Source of the DNA: Muribaculaceae bacterium
GTDB lineage: Bacteria > Bacteroidota > Bacteroidia > Bacteroidales > Muribaculaceae
Direction of reading: 5' to 3'
Assembly (NCBI GenBank): GCA_016287065.1
Contig: JAEEVB010000174.1
Span: forward strand, 1 to 5,272
Length of the DNA: 5,272 nucleotides
The notes under the pieces are model-generated. The model was not told where the DNA came from, did not search any database, and saw nothing but the letters and a program-made list of their open reading frames with translations. A program made the position numbers and the translations under genes. Positions 1-5,272 of this stretch are shown piece after piece (position 1 is the stretch's first letter; the number at the start of each line of letters is the position of its first letter).

Positions 1-9
1 CACAAGACT

Positions 10-26
10 ATAGCCGAAATGGCTAT
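10..26. other. Small perfect hairpin at window edge (region 1-79 has no recognisable gene)
   Basis: ATAGCC at 10-15 and GGCTAT at 21-26 form a perfect 6-bp inverted repeat around a 5-base loop (GAAAT). No T-run follows on either strand, so it does not look like an intrinsic terminator. Plus-strand frame 1 is open from the window edge to a TAA at 79-81 (26 codons). The peptide resembles nothing I know and is rich in G and W, so it may be the tail of an upstream gene or chance. Nothing else can be supported in this segment. Confidence 0.3.
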
Positions 27-79
27 GGCGGTGGGGTCAATGCCACGAAGAGGGGACACTGGGCAATGGGGGTGGGTGT

Positions 80-116
80 AAAAAAAGCCTTGGGCTTCCC
101 GAAGGAAACCCAAGGC
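80..116 (-). terminator. Intrinsic terminator of the gap gene, with UUCG tetraloop
   Basis: Read on the minus strand, GCCTTGGG (116-109) pairs with CCCAAGGC (94-87). Inside it, TTCC pairs with GGAA across a single A·C-type mismatch (108/95). The loop is TTCG closed by C and G, the unusually stable C(UUCG)G tetraloop. Seven T residues follow directly (86-80 on the minus strand). The stem starts 38 bases past the gap stop codon. The plus strand has no T-run after the stem, so the terminator works in one direction only. Confidence 0.95.
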
Positions 117-154
117 GATGTGATAACACAAAGTTAATCGAGAGAGTAGCAGGA

Positions 155-1192
155 TTAACCGTTGTATTTCTTCATGACCTTGATGAGGTCGATCACCTTG
201 TGGCTGTAGCCAATCTCGTTGTCGTACCACGAAACGACCTTGACGAACTTGTCGGTCAGGTAAACGCCTGCGTTGGCATCGAAGATAGAGGTGCGGGGAT
301 CGCCCATGAAGTCGCTCGAAACGACAGCGTCTTCGGTGTAGCCGAGAATGCCTTTGAGTTCGCCTTCGGCAGCTTCTTTCATAGCCTTGCAGATGTCTTC
401 TTTGGTGGCGGGGTTCTTGAGGTTGACGGTGAGGTCAACAACCGAAACATCGAGGGTGGGAACGCGCATCGAGATGCCGGTGAGCTTGCCATTGAGTTCG
501 GGAATCACTTTACCCACAGCCTTGGCAGCGCCAGTAGAAGAGGGGATGATGTTGCCAGCGGCAGCACGTCCGCCGCGCCAGTCCTTCATCGAGGGACCGT
601 CGACGGTCTTCTGGGTAGCAGTGGTAGAGTGAACGGTGGTCATGAGGCCAGTCTCGATACCGAACTTGTCGTTGAGGACCTTAGCCACGGGAGCGAGACA
701 GTTGGTGGTGCAAGAAGCGTTAGAAACGATTTGCTGACCAGCATACTTGTCGGTGTTGACGCCGCACACGAACATGTCGGCCTGACGACCGTCTTCACCA
801 GCCTTAGAAGGAGCAGAGAGAACTACATACTTGGCACCAGCCTCGATGTGTTTCTCGGCCTTGTCCATGGCGAGGAAGAGACCGGTTGATTCAACCACAT
901 ATTCAGCACCGATTTCGTCCCACTTGAGGTTGGCGGGATCCTTCTCGGCAGTGACGCGAATGTGGTTACCGTTAACGATGAGTTCATTCTTCTCGGCATC
1001 TACTTCGATGTTGCCGTTGAACTGACCGTGCATGGTGTCGTATTTGAGCATGTAAGCCATATAGTCGACAGGAAGCAGGTCGTTGATACCTACAACTACT
1101 ACGTCGTTGACGTTAGCTTCTTCGAAAGTAGAGCGGAACACGAAGCGGCCGATGCGACCGAAACCGTTAATACCGATTTTAATTTTGCCCAT
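155..1192 (-). CDS. gap: Type I glyceraldehyde-3-phosphate dehydrogenase (NAD-dependent, glycolytic)
   Basis: This enzyme oxidises and phosphorylates glyceraldehyde-3-phosphate to 1,3-bisphosphoglycerate with NAD+, in the cytoplasm. The 345-residue protein is complete and of normal family length, slightly long for a bacterial form. Visible signatures are the N-terminal Rossmann motif INGFGRIGR (residues 8-16), an acidic residue after the second strand (IND, 36-38) consistent with NAD preference, the active-site block SNASCTTNC with nucleophile Cys161, the general base His188 in TTVHS, and the C-terminal family motif WYDNEIGYS (322-330). A modest expansion near 130-138 (AGEDGRQAD) replaces the shorter linker before MFVCGVN seen in many bacterial forms. 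The ATG at 1192 begins immediately with MGKIKIGINGFGR, leaving no doubt about the start. Upstream is a roughly 110-base A/T-rich leader with a candidate promoter near 1310-1317, and downstream is a strong terminator, so it looks monocistronic. It is divergent from mscL. Confidence 0.98.
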   Translation of the reverse strand: MGKIKIGINGFGRIGRFVFRSTFEEANVNDVVVVGINDLLPVDYMAYMLKYDTMHGQFNGNIEVDAEKNELIVNGNHIRVTAEKDPANLKWDEIGAEYVVESTGLFLAMDKAEKHIEAGAKYVVLSAPSKAGEDGRQADMFVCGVNTDKYAGQQIVSNASCTTNCLAPVAKVLNDKFGIETGLMTTVHSTTATQKTVDGPSMKDWRGGRAAAGNIIPSSTGAAKAVGKVIPELNGKLTGISMRVPTLDVSVVDLTVNLKNPATKEDICKAMKEAAEGELKGILGYTEDAVVSSDFMGDPRTSIFDANAGVYLTDKFVKVVSWYDNEIGYSHKVIDLIKVMKKYNG

Positions 1193-1250
1193 AGTGATTA
1201 ATTTATAAATTAGAAGTTAAAAAAAATTATAATTTTTAATTAAAAAATTG

Positions 1251-1258
1251 TATCTTTG
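1251..1258 (+). promoter_or_regulatory. Bacteroidota -7 promoter element pointing toward mscL
   Basis: TATCTTTG, followed by CA, matches the TAnnTTTG -7 consensus of Bacteroidota sigma-ABfr promoters exactly. No TTG-type -33 element is visible about 19 bases upstream, only a very A/T-rich tract (1219-1248). The predicted start near 1263-1265 would give mscL a leader of about 185 bases. The element also lies inside the gap leader as read on the other strand. Confidence 0.6.
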
Positions 1259-1276
1259 CAACAACTAAGGGAATTG

Positions 1277-1399
1277 GGAGTAAAACTCCAGTCTTTAGCA
1301 TTCCGAGTGCAAAAGTAATACTTTTTTTTCGGAAAAGGCTGATTCTCTAGCTGAAAAATGTGCCTGAACTCCTCAATTAAGAATGTTTAATAGTTGGAG
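1277..1399 (+). other. mscL leader region with two small hairpins
   Basis: The 257-base divergent spacer holds no gene. If transcription starts near 1264, the mscL leader contains GGAGT/ACTCC (1277-1281/1285-1289, 3-base loop). It also contains a bulged hairpin, CTCC..ATTAA (1369-1380) with TTAAT..GGAG (1387-1399). The ACTCC element occurs twice (1285-1289 and 1368-1372), so alternative pairings with the two GGAG segments are possible. A T8 run at 1322-1329 is not preceded by a strong stem. I do not recognise a known riboswitch here. Confidence 0.3.
1310..1317 (-). promoter_or_regulatory. Candidate -7 promoter element for gap
   Basis: On the minus strand, 1317-1310 reads TACTTTTG, a match to TAnnTTTG. 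Predicted initiation near 1304 gives a leader of about 110 bases before the gap ATG at 1192. The expected -33 position holds only a pyrimidine-rich TTTTCC, so the match is partial. The element lies in a near-palindrome: AAAAGTA (1311-1317) and TACTTTT (1319-1325) around one base. Confidence 0.5.
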
Positions 1400-1449
1400 C
1401 GCTTAGACAAGAACATACTTTTTTATTAACAAATTAAAAATAAACGACT

Positions 1450-1833
1450 ATGGGATTTATCAAAGAATTTAAGGAATTTGCCATGAAAGGCAATGTGATG
1501 GACATGGCAGTTGGTGTGATCATCGGCGGTGCCTTTGGCAAGATTGTGAGCTCGCTGGTTGACGATGTGATTATGCCTTGCGTTGGCATGTTGACTGGCG
1601 GCACCGACTTCAACGGTCTGAAGGCAAAGGTGGGCGATGCCACAGTGAACTATGGCACATTTATCCAGAATGTGGTTGACTTCCTGATCATTGCTCTGAG
1701 TATTTTCCTGGTTATCAAAGCCATCAACAAGGTGACCAAGAAGAAAGCCGAAGAACCTGCTCCCGAACCCGAACCCAGTAACGAGGAGAAACTGCTGGGC
1801 GAGATTCGTGACCTGCTCAAGAAAGATAAATAA
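1450..1833 (+). CDS. mscL: Large-conductance mechanosensitive channel MscL
   Basis: MscL is a pentameric inner-membrane channel that opens under membrane tension and releases small solutes on hypo-osmotic shock. The 127-residue protein shows the full family layout: an amphipathic N-terminal helix (MGFIKEFKEFAMKGN), a first membrane helix with the small-residue packing pattern DMAVGVIIGGAFGKIVSSLVDD (about 16-47), a short periplasmic loop (about 48-66), a second membrane helix FIQNVVDFLIIALSIFLVIK (about 71-90), and a basic cluster (KVTKKK). A Pro/Glu-rich linker (EEPAPEPEPS) and a C-terminal helix EEKLLGEIRDLLKK, which forms the cytoplasmic bundle, complete it. Length is normal (E. coli is 136). 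The start is fixed by the conserved N-terminus. The upstream sequence is A-rich with no Shine-Dalgarno, as usual in this phylum. The TAA stop is followed directly by an in-frame TAG. It is divergent from gap and may read through into the downstream lipoprotein gene. Confidence 0.97.
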   Translation: MGFIKEFKEFAMKGNVMDMAVGVIIGGAFGKIVSSLVDDVIMPCVGMLTGGTDFNGLKAKVGDATVNYGTFIQNVVDFLIIALSIFLVIKAINKVTKKKAEEPAPEPEPSNEEKLLGEIRDLLKKDK

Positions 1834-1865
1834 TAGCTTGCCGGCACGCGCAGTTTAAACTTTTT

Positions 1866-1900
1866 GTGCGCTCTTGCGTCTAAAAAATACAAGGGCGCAC
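1866..1900 (+). other. Strong stem-loop between mscL and the lipoprotein gene (no U tract)
   Basis: GTGCGCTCTTG (1866-1876) pairs along its full 11 bases with CAAGGGCGCAC (1890-1900), with one T·G wobble, around a 13-base A-rich loop. An outer pairing GGCACG (1843-1848) with CGTGCC (1906-1911) could extend it. No T-run follows on either strand, so this is not a classic intrinsic terminator. It may be a weak or factor-dependent terminator, or an mRNA-stabilising structure between cotranscribed genes. Confidence 0.55.
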
Positions 1901-1970
1901 ATCATCGTGCCACATGCTGGCAGTTGATGGCTCCACCAAGCAAATAAAACTGAATTTAAACTACACTGCT

Positions 1971-2351
1971 ATGAAAAAGAGCTATACTTATATTCTGTTG
2001 GGCCTCTTGGCATTAGGCTTGAGTGCCTGTGGTGATCACTTCTTTAGCGAGCGCTATTGGGGAACGTGGGGCCTGGTGTCTGTGAACGAAGGCTATGGCG
2101 AACACGACATTCTCTCTGTCGACTATGAAGAGTACTCGTTCTACGACAACTGGACGGGCCGCTACCAGAGCAATTCGGGTGTATATACGAGCTTCAGCTA
2201 CGATGACTATGGCCGCGACCACCTCATCTTGCGTCACAGCGACGGACTGGTGGAGGATGTGTACTATGAGTTTGACGGCAACTACATGCTCATGAGTAGC
2301 GATCCCTCGTTCTACACCTATCGCGTCTACGCTCCCGTCAGGCTCTACTGA
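1971..2351 (+). CDS. Small tyrosine-rich lipoprotein, possibly lipocalin-like; function unknown
   Basis: The 126-residue product starts MKKSYTYILLGLLALGLSACGD, a clean lipoprotein signal peptide: a basic N-region, a hydrophobic core (8-17), then lipobox LSAC with the lipidated cysteine at residue 20. An in-frame ATG at 1914 would add 19 polar residues before the signal, so 1971 is preferred. The mature part (about 107 residues) is rich in aromatic and acidic residues, with 16 tyrosines. The WGTWGLVSVN segment just after the anchor, followed by alternating short strands, recalls the opening of small lipocalin-like Bacteroidota lipoproteins; that fold is an inference from pattern only. Residues after the cysteine (GDHFF) carry a single acidic residue, a poor match to the acidic surface-export signal of Bacteroidota, so it may face the periplasm. 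No obvious promoter lies directly upstream, so it may depend on mscL transcription. A strong terminator follows. Confidence 0.85.
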   Translation: MKKSYTYILLGLLALGLSACGDHFFSERYWGTWGLVSVNEGYGEHDILSVDYEEYSFYDNWTGRYQSNSGVYTSFSYDDYGRDHLILRHSDGLVEDVYYEFDGNYMLMSSDPSFYTYRVYAPVRLY

Positions 2352-2433
2352 TAACCGGCTCGTTGACCGAGTGGTTCATTAGGCCAGGGCGCCTATGCTG
2401 CCAGCCCTGTCATGGTGGCATTCAGAATGATTA

Positions 2434-2477
2434 CAGGCCTTGCGGACATCCTTATCCGCAGGGCCTGATTGTTTTTT
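2434..2477 (+). terminator. Intrinsic terminator after the lipoprotein gene
   Basis: CAGGCCTTGCGGA (2434-2446) pairs with TCCGCAGGGCCTG (2455-2467) over 13 bases with one T·G wobble, around an 8-base loop (CATCCTTA). It is followed by ATTG and six T residues (2472-2477). It ends transcripts arriving from mscL and the lipoprotein gene, 82 bases past the lipoprotein stop. A weaker 6-bp hairpin, CAGGGC/GCCCTG (2385-2390/2404-2409), lies just before it. Confidence 0.92.
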
Positions 2478-2489
2478 CATCGGTTGTTG

Positions 2490-2617
2490 CCCCCCCCTGT
2501 AAGAGGGTAATTGCACTGAGATAGTGCAATCTTGGGGAATTAGGCGGTTTTTCACGAAATATCAATCACCAGATTGCAGCCCACGATGGGGTGGTCTTTT
2601 GTGTGAAAATGGGGGGG
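2490..2617. other. Non-coding region dense in nested and competing inverted repeats
   Basis: The 352-base gap 2352-2703 holds no gene. Besides the terminator and promoter, this part contains several repeats. There is a C8 run (2490-2497) and a G7 run (2611-2617) that could pair. A perfect ATTGCACT/AGTGCAAT hairpin lies at 2510-2517/2523-2530. TTTTCAC (2549-2555) matches GTGAAAA (2603-2609). An inner hairpin ACCA..CCCA/TGGG..TGGT lies within 2568-2595. TGCAATCT (2525-2532) is also the exact complement of AGATTGCA (2571-2578), competing with the first hairpin. The pairs can nest as one branched structure. It lies after a terminator and before the next promoter, so whether it is transcribed is unknown. 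I recognise no known RNA family. Confidence 0.4.
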
Positions 2618-2624
2618 AGTGGGG

Positions 2625-2654
2625 TTGACTTGTGACGAGGTTTTTGTATCTTTG
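2625..2654 (+). promoter_or_regulatory. Near-perfect Bacteroidota promoter of the TamB-like gene
   Basis: A TTG -33 element (2625-2627) and a TATCTTTG -7 element (2647-2654) are separated by exactly 19 bases, matching the known Bacteroidota promoter layout. Predicted start is about 2659-2661, giving a leader of about 43 bases to the ATG at 2704. A G7 run (2611-2617) and a G4 run (2621-2624) abut the -33 element. Confidence 0.85.
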
Positions 2655-2703
2655 TGGGAGCTAATGTGAAACAGTCGTTGAAAAAGACGAAATCCTCCAG
2701 AAT

Positions 2704-4704
2704 ATGAGACAGTCGGTTAAGAAGATAGTGAAGCGGTGTGTGCGTGTGTCGTGCTGGACCCTGAGTGCACTCGTGGTGCTGCTGGTGGTGAGCTTTGCGC
2801 TGCTCAACACGCATGAGGTGCAGAACTGGCTGAAGGACATGGCGGTGGAAATGCTCTCGAAAAAACTGCACACCAGTGTGGTGGTTGACGATGTGAGCGT
2901 GGGCTTCTTCACGCACGATGTGAAACTGCACGGGCTGCATGTCAAGGACCAGCAGAACCGCAAAATGCTAGATGTGGAGGGTCTGGCGGCCGATGTGAGT
3001 ATGCTCCCGCTACTTTCGGGCGAGGTGCGTGTGACCGATGTGCAGTTGGCAGGGATTGAGGCGCATGCCTATAAGGCTGACACCGACTCGGTGGCGAACT
3101 ACCAGTTCCTGCTAGATGCCTTAGCCAGCGACCATGATGTGGAGAGCAAGGGTAAGAAACTCAAGCTCAACATGAACAAGATTGATGTGAAAAAGGTGAA
3201 CCTCACTTATAACGACGACTCGCTGGCTCTGGACCGCCTGACGGTGAAGATGAAAGGAGATAAACCCGCTGTCGTGGATGTGCGGCAGGTGAATCTCAAT
3301 TATAACGGTGCTGCAATGACTCTGGCTCGACTGACGGCGAAGCTGGATGGCAACACACTGACCGATGCCGAGGTGAAGGATGTGTCGGCCAAGTGGCGGC
3401 ACCCGAACCGCCTGGGCGTGATGGTTGACTACCAGATGCAGCTTGGGAATCTTGAAATCGACAAGGATAACGACAAGTGGAATGTGCAGGTAGCGGCATT
3501 GCGTTATGCGTCGAACAACCACCGGCCCCGCAAGAATGTGACGAATCCGCATCGGGGCTATTTCGACTCGGGCCACCTGGACATGACTATAGACCTGAAG
3601 GCAACGGTTGACCATGCGAGTGCCGACTCGCTGCATGGCAAAATCACTGAGTGCGTGGCTGTTGACAAGGTGACGGGCATCGATGTCCGCGACCTCCAGT
3701 GCACTCTGGCCGCCAACCGGCAGTACGTGCGTGTGAGCAATGTACAGCTGCGGCAAATCAACAGCCGGGCGACTTTTGCCTCAGGCGACATACGATTACC
3801 CGATAGTGCGCATACCTTCAGTTTTAGCACTTCGCGCATCACGGTGCATGCCATTCCGCGCGACATTTCGCGGCCCTTTGCTCCCGCGCTTAAGGACTTC
3901 ACGATGCCGATGCGTGCCACTGCGCTGATGAGCGGCAGCATGGAGCAGATAAACCTGAACGATGTGCACGTGAGTACCACCGACAATCAGTTCCAGGCAT
4001 CGGCCAGCGGCACGGTGCAGGGCTTCAGATATCCTGAGAAACATGAACTGCATGCCCACATCAATGTGAAGCAGATGACGACCACGCCGACCAAGGTAGA
4101 GGAGATGCTCAAGCAACTACCTGTGAAGCGCTTCATGATGAAGCAGTTGCATGGGTTGAAGTCAATAAGCTATGCGGGCAGTTTCGATGTGTTCTGGAAA
4201 AAAGAACAGTTCCGTGGCAGCCTGAAAACGCAGCCAGGCGACATCGACTTTGAGTTTACCGTGGATGGTCTCAATCAGTATTTGACGGGCACCGCCAGTA
4301 CGGCCTCGCGCGATGCGGGCAAGTTGCTGGATATGCACAAGATAGGGAAGGCGAGTGTGAATGCAACATTCAAGATTGACATCTCCGGCCCGCGCACGGC
4401 TGCCATGCGACGTAGCCGTGGAGGTAAACTGCCCATTGGCGAGGCCTCGGCGCATGTCGATGAGGCGTCATACGGCATCTTGAAGGTGCACGATGTGGAT
4501 TTGAGCGTGAAGAGTGACGGGGTGACGGCCGAGGGCGACCTGATGGCGCCTCACAAGTTTGTGGACTTGAGTTGCTCGTTCACCTTTACTGATACCGACA
4601 ACCTGAGCAAACTCAAGGTTCACCCGCATTTGGGCTTGCATCACTCGAACGATGATGACTCTAAGATGTCAGAGGAGAAAAAAGATAAGAAGAAAGGTAA
4701 TTGA
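2704..4704 (+). CDS. Short AsmA/TamB-like inner-membrane-anchored envelope protein
   Basis: The 666-residue protein has a basic N-terminus (MRQSVKKIVKRCVR) and one membrane helix (about 17-35), which predicts an inner-membrane anchor with the rest in the periplasm. Residues 39-123 match, from memory, the start of Bacteroidota TamB/AsmA-type proteins: a VQNWL..EMLSKKL helix, then VDDVSVGFF, LHGLHVKDQQ and LLSGEVRVTDVQLAGIEA strands. The rest is mostly beta-repeat-like, including a clear 31-residue duplication (161-186 and 192-217) and a YLTGTAST..DAGKLL segment (about 526-543) typical of the middle of Bacteroidota TamB. Such proteins are thought to bridge the envelope for lipid transport or outer-membrane assembly. 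This one ends with a charged tail (DDDSK..EEKKDKKKGN) and lacks the large C-terminal DUF490 domain that makes TamB here over 1,300 residues. No remnant follows, since tatD starts 2 bases later, so it looks like a natural short form and not a recent frameshift. It has its own promoter. The exact role is unknown. Confidence 0.85.
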   Translation: MRQSVKKIVKRCVRVSCWTLSALVVLLVVSFALLNTHEVQNWLKDMAVEMLSKKLHTSVVVDDVSVGFFTHDVKLHGLHVKDQQNRKMLDVEGLAADVSMLPLLSGEVRVTDVQLAGIEAHAYKADTDSVANYQFLLDALASDHDVESKGKKLKLNMNKIDVKKVNLTYNDDSLALDRLTVKMKGDKPAVVDVRQVNLNYNGAAMTLARLTAKLDGNTLTDAEVKDVSAKWRHPNRLGVMVDYQMQLGNLEIDKDNDKWNVQVAALRYASNNHRPRKNVTNPHRGYFDSGHLDMTIDLKATVDHASADSLHGKITECVAVDKVTGIDVRDLQCTLAANRQYVRVSNVQLRQINSRATFASGDIRLPDSAHTFSFSTSRITVHAIPRDISRPFAPALKDFTMPMRATALMSGSMEQINLNDVHVSTTDNQFQASASGTVQGFRYPEKHELHAHINVKQMTTTPTKVEEMLKQLPVKRFMMKQLHGLKSISYAGSFDVFWKKEQFRGSLKTQPGDIDFEFTVDGLNQYLTGTASTASRDAGKLLDMHKIGKASVNATFKIDISGPRTAAMRRSRGGKLPIGEASAHVDEASYGILKVHDVDLSVKSDGVTAEGDLMAPHKFVDLSCSFTFTDTDNLSKLKVHPHLGLHHSNDDDSKMSEEKKDKKKGN

Positions 4705-4706
4705 AA

Positions 4707-5272
4707 TCAGAGATTGAGCAGGCGAGCGACGTTTTGGACCACAGTATCGATGAGGTGCTGGGTGGGGATGCCGCGGGTCTGGGCGATGGCTTGGGCAACC
4801 TGCTGGATGGTGGTGGCGGCATTGTCGTCGGTCTCGATAAGAAGCTGATGCAAAGGTGTTGCTGCCACTGTGGCGGGGTTGAAGCGGGGACCGAAGGATA
4901 GATAGAAACCGGCATCGATGAGCGGCTGTGCCACGCGTGGATTTCCACGCATGCCATGAATGACCCACGGCACTGAGCGTTGTGACTCACGCCACGCCTT
5001 GAGTACTTGTTGCGAAGTCCTGACCATGTGGATGATGAGGGGTTTGCCGAGTTGTTCGGCCAGCGTGATGTGCTCCTGGAAGAGCGATAGCTGGATGTGC
5101 AGCGGTGCGCCTTGCAGGGCGTCGAGCCCGGTCTCGCCAATGGCTGACACTTGTGGGTGGCTTGCTGCAGCGTGTAGGGCATTGAGCATGTCGGGTGTGA
5201 CCTGCTGACTGTGCCAAGGGTGGATGCCGACCGAGTAGCATTTGCCTGGTTGAGGGTCAAAATCCTGCGGCA
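4707..5272 (-). CDS. TatD-family metal-dependent hydrolase/DNase, N-terminus beyond the window
   Basis: The minus-strand frame is open from the window edge to the TGA at 4709-4707. The 188 visible codons include 28 upstream of the first in-window ATG (5189), reading PQDFDPQPGKCYSVGIHPWH. That segment holds the conserved GIHPW motif, so 5189 is not the true start. Further TatD signatures follow: AIGETGLD with the metal-bridging Glu, a Q..LF..H..LAEQLGKPLIIHMVRT block with a ligand His, WVIHGMRGNP with a second ligand His, GFYLSFGP, and LLIETDDN with the catalytic Asp. Only the N-terminal HxH metal pair (in the usual D-x-HTH start) is missing, out of view. Family members are TIM-barrel, two-metal hydrolases, several shown to be DNases in DNA repair or quality control. 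The sequence resembles the short Bacteroidota branch of about 210-220 residues, so roughly 30 residues are missing. It converges on the TamB-like gene with no terminator between. Confidence 0.92.
   Translation of the reverse strand, partial: PQDFDPQPGKCYSVGIHPWHSQQVTPDMLNALHAAASHPQVSAIGETGLDALQGAPLHIQLSLFQEHITLAEQLGKPLIIHMVRTSQQVLKAWRESQRSVPWVIHGMRGNPRVAQPLIDAGFYLSFGPRFNPATVAATPLHQLLIETDDNAATTIQQVAQAIAQTRGIPTQHLIDTVVQNVARLLNL

Noticed and set aside
1..81. 26-codon open frame at the left edge as a gene end
   Set aside because: It is too short and has no recognisable sequence. It is mentioned only as a possibility under the edge hairpin.
200..889. Long plus-strand open frame opposite gap
   Set aside because: It is an antisense shadow of a certain GAPDH gene, with low-complexity composition and no family resemblance or promoter.
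1322..1329. T8 run as a terminator
   Set aside because: No strong GC-rich stem precedes it. The AAAAGTA/TACTTTT near-palindrome is A/T-only with a 1-base centre that cannot form a hairpin loop.
1854..1866. Possible -7 element (AACTTTTTG) for the lipoprotein gene
   Set aside because: It lacks the TA of TAnnTTTG at the right spacing and overlaps the base of the stem-loop.
1914..1970. Upstream ATG start for the lipoprotein
   Set aside because: It would put 19 polar residues ahead of a standard lipoprotein signal peptide. The ATG at 1971 gives a normal signal.
3121..3756. 211-codon minus-strand open frame inside the TamB-like gene
   Set aside because: It is His/Val-rich composition produced by the codon use of the gene on the other strand, with no recognisable motifs or signals.
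5187..5189. ATG at 5189 as the start of tatD
   Set aside because: The frame stays open upstream and encodes the conserved GIHPW motif, so the start lies beyond the window.
4661..5260. 199-codon minus-strand open frame overlapping tatD
   Set aside because: It is a Ser/Pro/Arg-rich out-of-frame shadow. The tatD frame carries all the conserved motifs and runs to the window edge.

Overview
The window reads as chromosomal DNA from a gut-type Bacteroidota, order Bacteroidales (Prevotella/Muribaculaceae-like). The evidence is threefold. Start codons are preceded by A/T-rich sequence instead of Shine-Dalgarno motifs. There are several Bacteroidota-type -7 promoter elements (TAnnTTTG, twice as TATCTTTG). 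The protein types also fit: a Bacteroidota-style TamB N-terminal region and a short TatD with an SVGIHPW motif. A genus cannot be assigned from the sequence alone.

Layout: (1) 1-79, a short edge region with a small hairpin and no recognisable gene. (2) 155-1192, minus strand, a complete glyceraldehyde-3-phosphate dehydrogenase with a textbook UUCG-loop terminator just after it. (3) 1193-1449, a divergent A/T-rich intergenic region whose two best promoter elements face each other, so the gap and mscL leader transcripts may overlap. (4) 1450-1833, plus strand, the mechanosensitive channel MscL. (5) 1834-1970, a spacer with a strong stem-loop that lacks a U tract. (6) 1971-2351, plus strand, a small tyrosine-rich lipoprotein of unknown function, followed by a strong intrinsic terminator at 2434-2477. 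(7) 2352-2703, a non-coding stretch rich in inverted repeats and G/C homopolymers, ending in a near-perfect Bacteroidota promoter. (8) 2704-4704, plus strand, a 666-residue membrane-anchored AsmA/TamB-like protein. (9) 4707 to the window edge, minus strand, a TatD-family metal-dependent hydrolase with its N-terminus outside the window. It converges tail to tail on the TamB-like gene with only 2 bases between the stop codons.

Functionally this is mostly housekeeping: glycolysis, osmotic protection, envelope biogenesis and a nuclease/hydrolase. I see no mobile element, CRISPR array, tRNA, rRNA or defence gene cluster. The points most worth a second look are the repeat-dense non-coding region upstream of the TamB-like gene, the short natural form of the TamB-like protein, the face-to-face promoters between gap and mscL, and the orphan lipoprotein.
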